NCBI GenBank assembly: GCA_030248225.1
Contig: JASANE010005060.1
Coordinates: forward strand, 1-64,000
Origin: Trileptium ribeirensis
Lineage: Eukaryota; Nematoda; Enoplea; Enoplida; Thoracostomopsidae
Length of the DNA: 64,000 nt
Reading direction: 5' to 3'
Shown here: piece by piece, positions 11,385 through 21,579 of the stretch
Numbering within the stretch: the stretch's first letter is position 1
Layout: every line of letters begins with the position of its first letter
The notes under the pieces: model-generated
Seen by the model: only the letters and a program-made list of their open reading frames with translations
Databases searched by the model: none
Told to the model about the DNA's origin: nothing
Program-made: the position numbers and the translations under genes

Positions 11385-12552
11385 CAGGGAATAACCGGAA
11401 CCGGAATCAGCAACCGGAACCGTCCATTTAAACCGGAACCGGAACCTGGTCTTCGAAATTTATATATAGTAAAACAGATGATGGAAGAAATCAAGGTATA
11501 GTGGATTTAAAATGCATTAAAAATTACTTTTATATTAAACTTAATGTATTGCGATGGTATTATTGCCTTTCTGAAACTTTAAAGAGACTGAGGAAGCTAA
11601 TAATGTTTATTTATCGATCAAATATGTCGGTTTTTGGACATTCAGAGCAAAAAATATCTTCCAGTATACACCATTGCGTGTACTGCGTCAAATCGAATGT
11701 GCTTACAAAGCTTGGAGCGTAGAATACATACTTTCGCTGTGTCTCCAGTCGCCTCCCTTCATTTACTACACATACGTTTGTTACATGTTCTCTCTCTAGG
11801 CTAGCGAAACTTAAAATCATTGCCCGTCGTTATATGATTCTAAGACGACAAACAATATATAGAAGGTAATTTTCTGATCAGTGGTCAAAGACACTGTTTA
11901 GGCTAGCGTTGGACAAACAGTGCCCGTCAGTTAGATCATAATGATGATAACTTTCTAATCAGAATGCTATAAATGAGACACACTGTGATGCTGCCGCACA
12001 GTTTCAATAAATATAGTTCATTGCCAAGAAAGCAGTTTCTAGCTGCGTTGCAGATAACGTTAGTTTACTTCAATTTAGACTGATATACCAAGTTTACAAG
12101 CGCACTGTCGGGTGTTTGACGCAATTTATGTTAGCCAAGCATACCCTAAGTACTTCTGCGTAAGCCATACTCTGTTACCGAGTTGGACCGGTTTAATTTA
12201 AACGTATCCCACTCTGGATGTGTAAAATAACTGCTACAAGCATCGACCTGGCTTTGATTTAAGAAACTCCTGCAGGTTATTATGAAGAATTCCTGCTCAA
12301 ATTATGTGCCCTACTTACGTTTCACACAGCAAATTGGTTAGTTAATCTTTTCTTTTGATTGGTTGTATTGGAGCTTGATCATTGTATAATATATTTCACA
12401 TATGTTTGGATTACAGGATGAAGCAAAAAACGTGGAAAATTTCAAACAAAATTTTTAAACCGGAATTCCGGTTCCCGTATGGTATTTGCCCTTTGCCGGG
12501 ACCGCAACCGGAACACGATTTTCGCCGGAACCGGAATTCCGGTTACTCCCTG
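11385..12552 (+). mobile_element. Non-autonomous hAT element, copy 7, full length
   Basis: Both termini are present (1168 bp). It includes a small local rearrangement near 11790-11830. The flanks (TACAATAT left, ATATATAT right) do not form a perfect duplication, which fits later rearrangement with the adjoining RTE fragment. Confidence 0.9.
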
Positions 12553-12562
12553 ATATATATAT

Positions 12563-14530
12563 TCACCTGATTCACCTGCCCCAGGCAATCCAGGGGGCCC
12601 TGCCGTGAACCAGCTCTCGCCACACACATCGATCCTGTGCTTGAAGCACCGCTTGAGGGAACGGGTTTATTCGCCATTGTTTGTGGGGAATGTGTCGAAA
12701 TGCGAACTCCTCATCCGTTGCCACTTGACGCTTCCATGTTAGAAATGAGCGACCTCTGGGGCGGTGCCAGTTATCCGGTGGGGCGGTGATCAGCAGTCGG
12801 TTTGGCAGCCGCGTGGTGTTCATCCTCAGAACGTGGCCCAATAGTTTTAAACGCCTTTCCTTGACTATCATGTCCACACCTTTTCGATGGCCAACTATGT
12901 CTTTGATGAATGTCCACACCTTTTCGATGGCCAATTATGTCTTTGATGGCATCCGTTCGGACGTGGTTGAGCTTGGTTACTCCAAGGATACGGCGACGGC
13001 AGTAATTTTCGAAGGTCTCCAGCTGGGTTGTATTAGCGATTTTTGAAGTCCAGGTTTCGCTGGCGTACAGAAGCACGGGTCGAACAGCAGCGTTGTATAG
13101 ATTCACTTTTGTGTCTAGCGTTATTGCGTCGGAAGACCAGACGTGTTGTAAGCCACAGAAGGAAGCGTGGGCTCTTGATACGCGGTTCACCACTTCATTG
13201 TCGCAATTTCCCGAACCAGTGAAGAGACTACCAAGGTAGAGGAATTCATCCACGAATTCAATTTCGTTGCCATTAAGCTGTACAGCTTGTCGAGGTCTGG
13301 GGATGCAACAGGTCATGATTTTAGTTTTCGATTCATTTATTTTGAGGCCGACACGAGCTCCGTTGTGGTTGAGTCTATGCAGAAATTCCTGTACTTGTGC
13401 GGTTGACTGACAGGCGAGAACGATGTCATCTGCATAGGCGCCGTCGGTGAAGATGTTATTTCCGCCAAAGGGGATGCCATCACCGGGACGAATGGACATT
13501 TTTGTTACCCAGTCAACTGCGTAATTGAACAGTAGTGGAGATAATATAGATCCTTGTCGTACGCCTGTTCGCACTTCCAAAGGGTCAGATGCCCGGTTGT
13601 TGATTCGTACGACAGAATGGGATGGTTCGAACAGCAGTTGGATCATTTTTATCAATTTCTGAGGCATGCCGTTAGCAGCCAATAGCTTGTATAAACTCGG
13701 TCGGTGGACTGAGTCGAACGCCGCTTTGAAATCGACAAAAGCTATTTCAACAGGCTCGCGAAATTCATGACGCGTTTCCAACAGCATCCTAAGGGACAGT
13801 ATATGATCCACTGTTGAACGTGCCGGTCTAAATCCACATTGCTCCTCTCGGGTGAATTTTTCTCTTTCTTTTTAACATCGGTTAGCAACAATTGCTTCGA
13901 GCAGTTTGAATGCAATATTGAGCAGCGAGATGCCGCGATAGTTGCTGCACTCCGATTTGTCTCCTTTTTTGTGAAACGGAAGCAAGATTGCTGTTCTCCA
14001 CTCGCTTGGCAGTTCTTCGTTCATCCAGATGCGTCTGATAAGCGGAAACAGCATTTGTATTACATCGTTTCCGCCGTATTTAAAACATTCTGCTGGGATT
14101 CCATCCGTACCAGCGGCACGACCATTAGCCAGACCTTTTATCGCTTTGTGTATTTCATCAGTTGTGGGCGAATCGCAGTCGACAGCTTCATAGAAACCGC
14201 TGAATTCGAGGTCCTCCTCATTGATGGGGTCGGTCGGTTCACCACGGTTCAGCAGGGCATCAAAGTGTTGTTTCCACCTATCGAGCTGCGCATCTTCCAG
14301 AACGAGGGGCATGCCATTGGTGTCTTTGATTGTGCCATTATAGCGTCTTAGGGGTGCACACAGCTGCCTTAAGAGTCGTGAGTGTTTCTTTTGATCACCA
14401 ACATGCGACGCTTGTTCTAATTGAAGCGCCAGGTCGTTGTAATAAGCATGTTTGTCGGTGTTCAGAGACGTGTCGACTCGTTTCTTTAGGATTGATTTCA
14501 AGGGATGGTTTGTTGCTGCCATATTGCTAG
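12563..14530 (-). pseudogene. RTE-type non-LTR retrotransposon, reverse transcriptase relic (5'-truncated, frameshifted)
   Basis: Read on the minus strand, 14530 to 13872 codes the linker and the start of the reverse transcriptase (GLANGRAAGTDGIPAE, then HKKGDKSECSNYRGISLL). From 13811 the frame shifts and continues through the palm: VDFKAAFDSVHR, then VRQGSILSPLLF, then the catalytic YADD box inside DGAYADDIVLACQS. The C-terminal region follows (LYLGSLFTGSG, RPVLLYASETW, ETFENYCRRRILG). A third frame, 12934-12572, carries the tail. The apurinic-endonuclease N-terminus is absent, so the copy is 5'-truncated. Breaks include the frameshift near 13811-13872 and a 40-bp tandem duplication at 12871-12950 that also shifts the frame. 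The order and the SETW-to-CRRRILG spacing fit the RTE clade. It sits exactly between hAT copies 7 and 8, which point towards it. It is not functional. Confidence 0.9.
12871..12950 (-). repeat. 40-bp tandem duplication breaking the RTE frame
   Basis: Two consecutive 40-bp units start with TGTCCACACCTTTTCGATGG. Forty is not a multiple of three, so the duplication itself causes a frameshift in the RTE C-terminal region. Confidence 0.9.
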
Positions 14531-14548
14531 CGACTGATATATATATAT

Positions 14549-15367
14549 CAGGGAGTAACCGGAATTCCGGTTCCGGCGAAAATCGTGTTCCGGTTCCGGC
14601 AAAGGGCAAAAACCATACCGGAACCGGAATTCCGGTTTAAAAATTTTGTTTGAAATTTTCCACGTTTTTTTCTTCATAGTGTAATCCAAACATATGTAAC
14701 ATATATTATACAATGATCAAGCTGTACAACCAAGCAAAAGAAAAGATTAACTAACCAATTTGCCGTGTGAAACGTAAGTAAGGCACATAATTAGAGCAGG
14801 AATTTTTCATAATAACCTGCAGGAGTTTGTTAAATCAAAGCCAGATCGATGCTTGTAGCAGCTATTTTACACATCCAGAAGTCTGTGGGATACGTTTGAA
14901 TTAAACCGGTCCAACTCGTTAACAGAGCATGGCTTACGCAGAAGTACTTAGGATAAGTTTCCTACAGAAGAACATGTAACAAACGTATGTGTATTAAAGG
15001 GAGGCGACTGGAGACAGAGCGAAAGTATGCTACGGTCCAACCTTTGTAAGCACATTCGATTTGACGCAGTATACGCAATGGTGTATAGTGGAAGATATTT
15101 TTTTCTCTGAATGTCCAAAAACCGACATATTTGATCCATAAATAAACATTATTAGCTTCCTCAGTTTCTTTAAAGTTTCATAAAGGCAATAATACCATCG
15201 CAATACATTAAGTTTAATGTAAAAGTTATTTTTAATGCATTTTAAATCTGCTATATCTTCATTTCTTCCATCATATGTTTTACTATATATAAATTTCGAA
15301 GACCAGGTTCCGGATCCGGTTTAAATGGACGGTTCCGGTTGCTGGTTCCGGTTCCGGTTATTCCCTG
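14549..15367 (-). mobile_element. Non-autonomous hAT element, copy 8, reverse orientation, internally deleted
   Basis: It runs from the reverse-oriented 3' end (CAGGGAGTAACCGG) at 14549 to the reverse-oriented 5' end (GGTTATTCCCTG) at 15367, 819 bp. The flanks are ATATATAT on both sides, compatible with an 8-bp duplication in a TA-rich target. With copy 7 it forms an inverted pair around the RTE relic. Confidence 0.9.
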
Positions 15368-15383
15368 ATATATATAAATATAT

Positions 15384-15420
15384 CAGGGAATAACCGGAAC
15401 CGAAAATTGCCGGAACGAAA
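15384..15420 (+). mobile_element. Isolated hAT 5' terminus
   Basis: CAGGGAATAACCGGAACC begins 16 bp after copy 8, followed by about 18 bp of degenerate subterminal repeat and then TA repeat. It is the remnant of a further copy, nearly all deleted. Confidence 0.75.
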
Positions 15421-15429
15421 TATATATAT

Positions 15430-15848
15430 ATATTACTTCCCTGTGGTTACTGTAATTACTTCCCCATGGTCAACTTCGCATACAACTGACTTTGTTTCTA
15501 AAGCTTCTACTCTTGCTGTTAAATCATCCAGTCGCGCTTCGGATGCTAGGACGCTTTTATTATATTTCTAACTTTATCTGCACAATGTAGACAATCCCAC
15601 GAGAGTTGTTGATTCCCTTTCTGCAGCTCAGATGCTAATGTAGAAGTAACTACAGAACATACTCTATGGAAAGTCCGTTCGCAGGTTCGACACGTGATGA
15701 CAGTATCTCCGCCGGCAGCATTTATTTTTCGACATTTGACAGGGCATGTTGGCTCGTAGAAATACGGATCGCCCAACGGGTTGTCATTTGTAGTCCGACA
15801 TGATTTACGACTCATTTGGTTTGCATTTGTAGCCATTATCAGATTCAC
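15430..15848 (-). pseudogene. PHD-finger plus coiled-coil protein, probably a retroelement ORF1 remnant
   Basis: On the minus strand a 100-codon frame begins near 15848. It contains a complete C4HC3 zinc-binding pattern: CPVKC, then CRTC, then HRVC, then CLHC, with a Trp two residues before the last pair, as in PHD fingers. The frame stops at about 15553. One base away, a second frame carries on with ASEARLDDLTARVEALETK, a clear coiled-coil heptad pattern, and ends near 15434. PHD fingers followed by coiled coils occur in ORF1 proteins of CR1-like non-LTR elements, and I infer that origin. No reverse transcriptase frame is adjacent. A small domesticated gene with a sequencing frameshift is an alternative. 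Confidence 0.55.
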
Positions 15849-16927
15849 GCGTAATAAAACGTTTAATTATACACAAATTCTGAATGCAATTGGGTTAAAA
15901 CAAATAATATACATAAACTTGTCCACGGCTACTTCAAATACAACCCTCAAGAATTTATTTGCTTTGCAGAAAGAATCCCACAAGAGTTCATATTTTTAAG
16001 TTTAGCATTTCAAAAACACCTCGTCTTAATGCTGCTTGACATTTCTTTAGTCATCGGGTGATTGAAATTTGAAACAACATGTGGTTACCGCCCCCTCCCT
16101 CACCTCCTTCAAGAAAAGACTCCATGCATCGGCGCACTTACCAGAGATTTAGATGCTGTTGCTGTTGCGCTCATACTTATTCCAGACGTAATCAAACACG
16201 TACGCTGGTGTTGGTCACCGACACAGTGAAATTGCTACAACATGCTGCATAACGTGTCAACGTTTTACAGGTGATGGACCACGGAAGTTCAGGTCTCGTA
16301 TCACCAAATCTTATTGCTGCCCTTAATCCAGCCGAATACCAAATATTAATTATAGACGCAAATAAGTGGGCTGCGTTTGGTATCTGCTATTCATTGTTGA
16401 AAAAGATTCTTGGTATCTACCAAGTTTACGCTTACAGTTATTTTGATCTGGGCTCTCCGAATTGGGGGGATGGCGTTTTCAGTTGCCCCCGTTTCGTGCA
16501 ACGTGGCAAAATTTTGCCTCCTCCTCCGGTTCATCGTCTCTTGGAAATTTTTTTGTTTCCAATCGGTTAATGCATAAAATTTGATCAAAATTTTGCCGTC
16601 AAGAAAAAATTAATAAATTTTGCTTCAAACTCGCTTCTTCTTTACATCAAATGCGTTTTGGCAGTGTTTGTGATACGATTTTTAACCGTTTTTATCTGGG
16701 AAATTGCCCATTGGTAAAATCGTGCGCCCCCGGCCCCAACCAGGGCGAGCCTGGTTCATCCCCCGCTGGTAAAATTTTTAGCGAGCAGAGAGCCAGTTGA
16801 TGTTGCGTGTGCTTTCTGTTAATAAAATATATAATTCGGCTCACACGGTTCAGAGATTTCCATGTGAGTTTAATTTCTGCTTTCTATGTGTGCTTAATAT
16901 TTTAAGCGTATATATACAGTAAACGAT
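15849..16927. other. No supported gene
   Basis: Mixed-composition DNA with short open frames only. The 99-codon frame at 16271-16570 has no motif and no clear splice context. The stretch 16700-16780 is locally GC-rich. Confidence 0.4.
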
Positions 16928-17242
16928 ATGAGTAACCAAAATACTGAACCACGAAGCGACCAAAATCTACACAAGTATAATGCCACTGTGATGGAAATTG
17001 TAGTTGAATCAACCAAACCTTTTGGTTCTACTCGTACGGCACCACAGCAGTCCGTGGTTGGCAGTTACGGAAATAGCCAAGCATCTACGACTTCGCCTCG
17101 TAATTTGACAAACGTGGCTTCAGAAAGCAACGAAGAAGCACTCGTTGATTCCGTGTTTGAAAGCAAGCATACAACCCCTGTTGGTCAAAATGTTACTGGA
17201 TCAGGATTGAGAAATGCAGGTTCGTCACGAGGCTCATGTTGA
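16928..17242 (+). CDS. Candidate Ser/Asn/Thr-rich protein or first exon
   Basis: This is an open frame of 104 codons starting MSNQNTEPRSDQN. It is rich in Ser, Thr, Asn and Gln and has no hydrophobic segment or known domain, so it would be a disordered region. Composition and third-base pattern look more protein-like than the neighbouring chance frames. A weak donor (CAG followed by GTTCGT) at about 17218 could splice it onward. It lies about 3 kb upstream of the RING-CH exon on the same strand, and MARCH proteins have variable N-termini, so it might be their upstream exon. The donor I can see would not give the phase that exon needs. It may also be non-coding. Confidence 0.25.
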   Translation: MSNQNTEPRSDQNLHKYNATVMEIVVESTKPFGSTRTAPQQSVVGSYGNSQASTTSPRNLTNVASESNEEALVDSVFESKHTTPVGQNVTGSGLRNAGSSRGSC

Positions 17243-17870
17243 GCTATATTATTAATACAGTGCTAAGTTTATGAGAATGTATTTTCATATGGTGTAATTT
17301 ACATATACATAAATGATGGGCCCAGTCTCGCTCATTTAACGAATTTTTAGCAAATGGTGGGACTGTGAACCTATGGGTATGCAAGGGTATTACCAAAATT
17401 TTGGCTGTATCGAAAATCTTGTTCCGTTTCCAACGATAGGCAAATGCCAAAGCTGAACCATAATTCTGGAATAAAATATTAATATTTTTCACGTTTTTGG
17501 TCCAATTGTAATGATAATACGATTTTTTCTGAGGTACTGTAGTGTGGTAAATAATTTCAATGAATGCAGAAAGCTAGCTAAAAGTGATGTTTTGCCAAAC
17601 TACTTAGGGTGAAGGAAGATTTGTTTTGCGGCGCCTCTGCCTGATTTTTATCAGCCTCAGCACAAACTTTTCAAGTTTTCATTTTGACGTAATGCCGAAA
17701 TTGCGTTGTTTCTTTTTATCCAAGTTTATCAGTCCTAAACAAAAATATTTGCCGCTGTCGTTGTGGTAAATAAATTTCTTGCACTAAACTTTGAGTTTTG
17801 GCATGTTTTAAAATTTTATCTTGGTCGCCATATTCGAAGCAGTATGTATTTTTGAAATTATATATATATA
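17243..17870. other. No supported gene
   Basis: Ordinary AT-rich intergenic or intronic sequence, ending in a short TA run at about 17858-17878. Confidence 0.4.
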
Positions 17871-17879
17871 TATATATAC

Positions 17880-18040
17880 TGGCATCACCATCCCGGGGGG
17901 GCGGCCCCCCCCCCCGAGATGGCCATGCCCCCCCGAAATCGAAGTCGCCCCCTCATTCGACCCCCCCTCCGAGAATTTTGGGGCCCCCTCATTCATGCCC
18001 CCCCCGAGAATTTTTGCCCCCTCATTCAGGCTCACCTGTT
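17880..18040 (+). repeat. C-rich minisatellite block 1
   Basis: Imperfect units of about 30-35 bp are built from CCCCCTCATTCATGCC and CCCCCGAGAATTTT. The C runs are on the plus strand and G runs on the minus strand, so the minus strand has quadruplex-forming potential. A related block follows at 18554-18715. Confidence 0.75.
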
Positions 18041-18553
18041 AAATTTTGCCAACTTTCCGGAATGGACTTTTTCAAAAAAATGTCGCTGATTTTGACACCG
18101 TGTTTCGCTGAAATTCGAAATTTTTCCCTGCGGGGCTGGCATTACGTAGGAAGCTCCATCCGACCACATTTTCTTACATATATTTAATAATTTGGCTCAC
18201 CAGAGAGTCCACATCGTCTTCCTCGATATTGATTGACATCGTTGATAGGCGTTGTTGAGCGATAACGAGCGAGCAAGCGGTGTTGACAGCGGCTGTGCTA
18301 CTGCCCACAAGTTTCGGGATATATTTTTGGCATTTATAATTTTTTGTTTTTTTTTTGTCATTTTATTTTTTTAATTTTTTTGTATTTTTTATTTTTTTAA
18401 AAAAGTTTTGAGATCGTAAAAAGCGGCACCACGTTCACTCGGCCGCTGGCGGAGTACGGCCAGCAGCTCCGACGTCCCCAGCAGCACTTTCGGAATCGGG
18501 TGCGGAAGCGTAATTATGAAATATATAACTTTATATAAAAAAGTCAAAATTTC

Positions 18554-18715
18554 GATGCCCCCCCCTCGAGAATTTTCGCCCCCTCATTCATGCCCCCCCC
18601 CGAGAATTTTCGCCCCCTCATTCATGCCCCCCCCCCCCGAGATTTCTCGCCCCCTCATTCCGAATGAGGGGGCCCCCTCATTCATTTTTCGGCATGCCCC
18701 CCGCGAGATTTGGAG
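18554..18715 (+). repeat. C-rich minisatellite block 2 with internal perfect palindrome
   Basis: The same unit as block 1 is repeated about four times. The last junction contains a perfect inverted repeat, GCCCCCTCATTC at 18649-18660 and its reverse complement at 18662-18673, separated by one base. A TA/GT microsatellite follows at about 18733-18775. Confidence 0.8.
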
Positions 18716-18733
18716 GTCGATGGAGATGCCAGA

Positions 18734-18774
<41 letters not shown>

Positions 18775-18981
18775 CGGTAAACATTCGCACAGACAAAACA
18801 TGATAGCGGTTCACACCTTATTTGACGAAACGTACCTGTGTTTTGAACGTGTAAAGGCTTACTCCAACGGCAGGTGTGTATAATTGATGCCGCTGACTTT
18901 TTATTTATTGATGTATATTGTTTTAGGCGGGTCAAGTTCAGCGAAACGGTCAGGAAGATTTTTTAGGTTAGAAACTATACA

Positions 18982-19036
18982 GTTTGACTCATTCACATTA
19001 TACATACGTTGTATATATAATGTGAATGAGTCAAAC
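18982..19036. repeat. Perfect 21-bp inverted repeat (hairpin)
   Basis: The arms 18982-19002 (GTTTGACTCATTCACATTATA) and 19016-19036 are perfect reverse complements with a 13-nt spacer. Nothing like it is repeated elsewhere in the window. It could be a cruciform, a small RNA hairpin, or the snap-back end of a mobile element. Confidence 0.9.
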
Positions 19037-20318
19037 AATATAATTATAACTATTATCGTGTTTTTGTTTTCGTTGGCAAAATTGTTGAATAGTAAAATAT
19101 TGAAATAAGCATATAACGAGAATGGAGATATAAAAAAGTTGTGTTCGCAAAAAGTGACTGTTCACAGTCGAGACTCGTTTGAAAGAAATTTGTCTTAAAA
19201 ATTGGATTTTATTACGATTATAATACTTTCGAAACCTCGAGGGAGCCACTAGCTCTAAATGTGGTATTCATTTTTGTCCAGCACTGTATTTATTGAAACG
19301 AAGCGAGCGGAGTTTCCACTGAGCGCTTTGCGAGGAAAAATCGTGAAAAGATTTTTAGCACCTTTCTGTCACGCATAGCTCATCTTGGGACGGGTGGATT
19401 TTGGTAAATTTTTTTCAATAGCAAAAATGATCAGACGATCAGGGTCAAAATGGCAAAAACAGCTTTCCAAGGGTTTTTTCCAAATCTGGTCATAAGGGTG
19501 CCAGTCTTTCATAGCCCATATCTCTCGACACAGGCTTCGCATCGAAAAACCTAGACCACCTTATTTTCATCAAAGGATCAACTCATTGAGATCTATGAAT
19601 TTGTTGACCACCACTATTTGGTGCGACTACTACCCGGGCCACTGTGGGCGTGAATATGTTTAGTCGACCCTTTGCCAGAAATAGTGATGTTATAGCGCGT
19701 TTTTATCATATTATCATTTTATCATTATTATAGCAAAGAAGAAGCCCCACAGCCGAAAAGCCACCAAAAGAACAAGACACCCCCCGGCCAACCCGAAGAA
19801 GTCTCTCTTTGGTTATCAAGCACGCTAAATGTGATGGTTTTGCTATCTAGAGACCAGCAAACTTCACTGTATTATAGCCTTCCATGTCTTGCGGTCGATG
19901 AACCGTATTTCCAAATGTAAGTGTATGTTTTCATTCTGTGTGGTTCTGTGTAATTGTTTGCAAATCATCAAGAATGGTTTATAAATAGGTTTTTCTGAAC
20001 GTTGAATATAATGATTTGGCTATCTAGAGTCTAGCAGAATATTTCATGCCTTTTCAGATGTTTTCAAATGTATATTCAATTTATGTTTCGGTTGGTAAAG
20101 TAACATGTTGTAACTTTATTTATTAGTGTATTACCAAAATATTGGCGTTGCCGCCACCTTGAATGCACTTTATCGTAAAATTTGTTACTCTATCGAGTAT
20201 TTTAGCAAACTTTAACCTCTGTTTTTGTTTGATGGCCCCAGTGTTTGTAGCTATAATGGTAATAAAATGAGTGCAGTAATTTTTACTACGGTATGTACGC
20301 TGTCTTATATTGCTTCAG
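19037..20318. other. No supported gene; a diverged repeat shared with 23725-24140
   Basis: Bases about 19310-19640 resemble 23725-24140 (shared pieces include GAGTGCGCT/GAGCGCTTTGCG followed by a common GAAAATCGTGAAA-like stretch, and the CCATATCTC-GACACAGG area). The rest, including the poly-purine patch at 19740-19800, has no coding signal. Confidence 0.45.
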
Positions 20319-20535
20319 TGACAGCCCAGCGGTGTGTCGAATTTGTCATAGTGGCGAAATTTCGAGTCCATACAGTCGAGGCGAGCCTTTAATATCGCCG
20401 TGTTTGTGTAGTGGGACAATGGGTCTTTATCATCGTGGCTGTCTAGAGCGATGGCTTAGTTCGTCGAATACCGATGCCTGTGAAATTTGTAAATTCCAGT
20501 ATGTTATTCAGAGGCGACCGAAGACCTTTTGGAAT
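20319..20535 (+). CDS. RING-CH exon of a MARCH-family E3 ubiquitin ligase
   Basis: The exon codes for a complete RING-CH zinc finger: CRIC near its start, then PCLCSG, then YHRGCLERWLSSSN, then CEIC. This C4HC3 arrangement with the HRGCLERWL signature is characteristic of membrane-associated RING-CH (MARCH) ubiquitin ligases and is closest by eye to MARCH2/3. Such proteins sit in endosomal or plasma membranes and ubiquitinate membrane cargo. The acceptor TATATTGCTTCAG ends at 20318 and the donor GGAAT/GTAAGT begins at 20536. The exon starts inside a codon (one base carried over) and ends on a codon boundary. The frame could also open from ATG at 20293, but the strong acceptor argues against that. 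I could not find the two transmembrane exons expected downstream, so only part of the gene is identified. Confidence 0.85.
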
Positions 20536-21570
20536 GTAAGTGCTCTACAGGTGCGAATTTTTGCTGTCATGTGATAGAACCTGGAATAGTAAGGGCGATG
20601 TTTTAACGACAAAGTACTTTTTTGTTCTAAGTGAAGTGTACTTTCATAATTTTTGCGGATTTATCGCGATACTGTGTGCTGTCTAAGCAAACTGACGTTT
20701 TGCTCTATTATTATGTGTGTAAACCGAGGGTCTGGTCATAGACTATAAGAATAATTCAATATTTCTACACTTTCGTGTATTATGGCTCCTACATCTATTA
20801 GCTAAATTAACGTTAGTTCCGCGCTCCTAATATAGTTACATAATACCATTAAAAAGTTAACTCTCGGATCAGTGAGTTTTTCCACTACTTTGCAACCCTC
20901 AGGAGGGTACAGTGGACCCCTTTTTGAAATGCAGCTATAATTGAAGAATGAGCCATTTCTTTGTCTAAAACACCTAGCAAAATGTCAGTTTGATCGATTT
21001 TGTACAATATAGCATTGAAGCAAAAAGACTGAATGGAAATTTAACCGTCCAAGGTATATTGGACCAACCCTTAGTGTGTCGAAGTACCTATTGTTTCCGT
21101 CAATAAAACTGCTAATTTTTAGCTACTTCGCATCCCAGAGGGTGGACCCGGTGAACACGGTGGACATTTCCGTACCCTTCCTGTACATGTACTGTATGGA
21201 AAATCCAGGGGTCCATTCATAACCGGAATTGGTGAATTCTAAATGCGTATGAATATCGACTTAGGCGTTAAAAAGTTATTCAATAAAAATTATATTCATC
21301 CCGGAATACACTGGACCCCCTTCAGGGATGCAAGGGTTAATGATTCCGGATGAAAAATAAAGTGATCAATTGTTGAAGACTTTTTGATTTTGTCCAATTG
21401 TGGATTTCCAACATTTTATGCTATGTAATTAATCCTGCGGGACGTTATAGTGCCCTACCGTTGTGATATTCTGATAAGACTAGCACCTTGTCTCATCGTC
21501 AAGGTGGTGAATTCGGAGCGTTGAAATGTACGTCAGCTTTGCGTTGCTTTAATAGTTCATGAGACATACT
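20536..21570. other. Probable intron or intergenic DNA with a weak ~200-bp periodic motif
   Basis: A related phrase (GCAACCCTCAGGAGGGTACAG, then a GGACCCC stretch) recurs in degenerate form near 20890, 21130 and 21300. No exon was recognised. Confidence 0.35.
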
Positions 21571-21579
21571 CTCTTAAGG

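Noticed and set aside
11501..11722. A 73-codon frame (also at 11064-11285, 36023-36355 and 7783-8115) repeated in several hAT copies
   Set aside because: It recurs because the DNA is repeated. The frame length varies among copies, it has no transposase motif, and substitutions do not look constrained by eye.
13839..14351. A 170-codon plus-strand frame
   Set aside because: It is antisense to the RTE reverse transcriptase, whose motifs are clear on the minus strand.
16271..16570. A 99-codon plus-strand frame
   Set aside because: No domain, no convincing splice or start context, and an overlapping antisense frame of similar quality.
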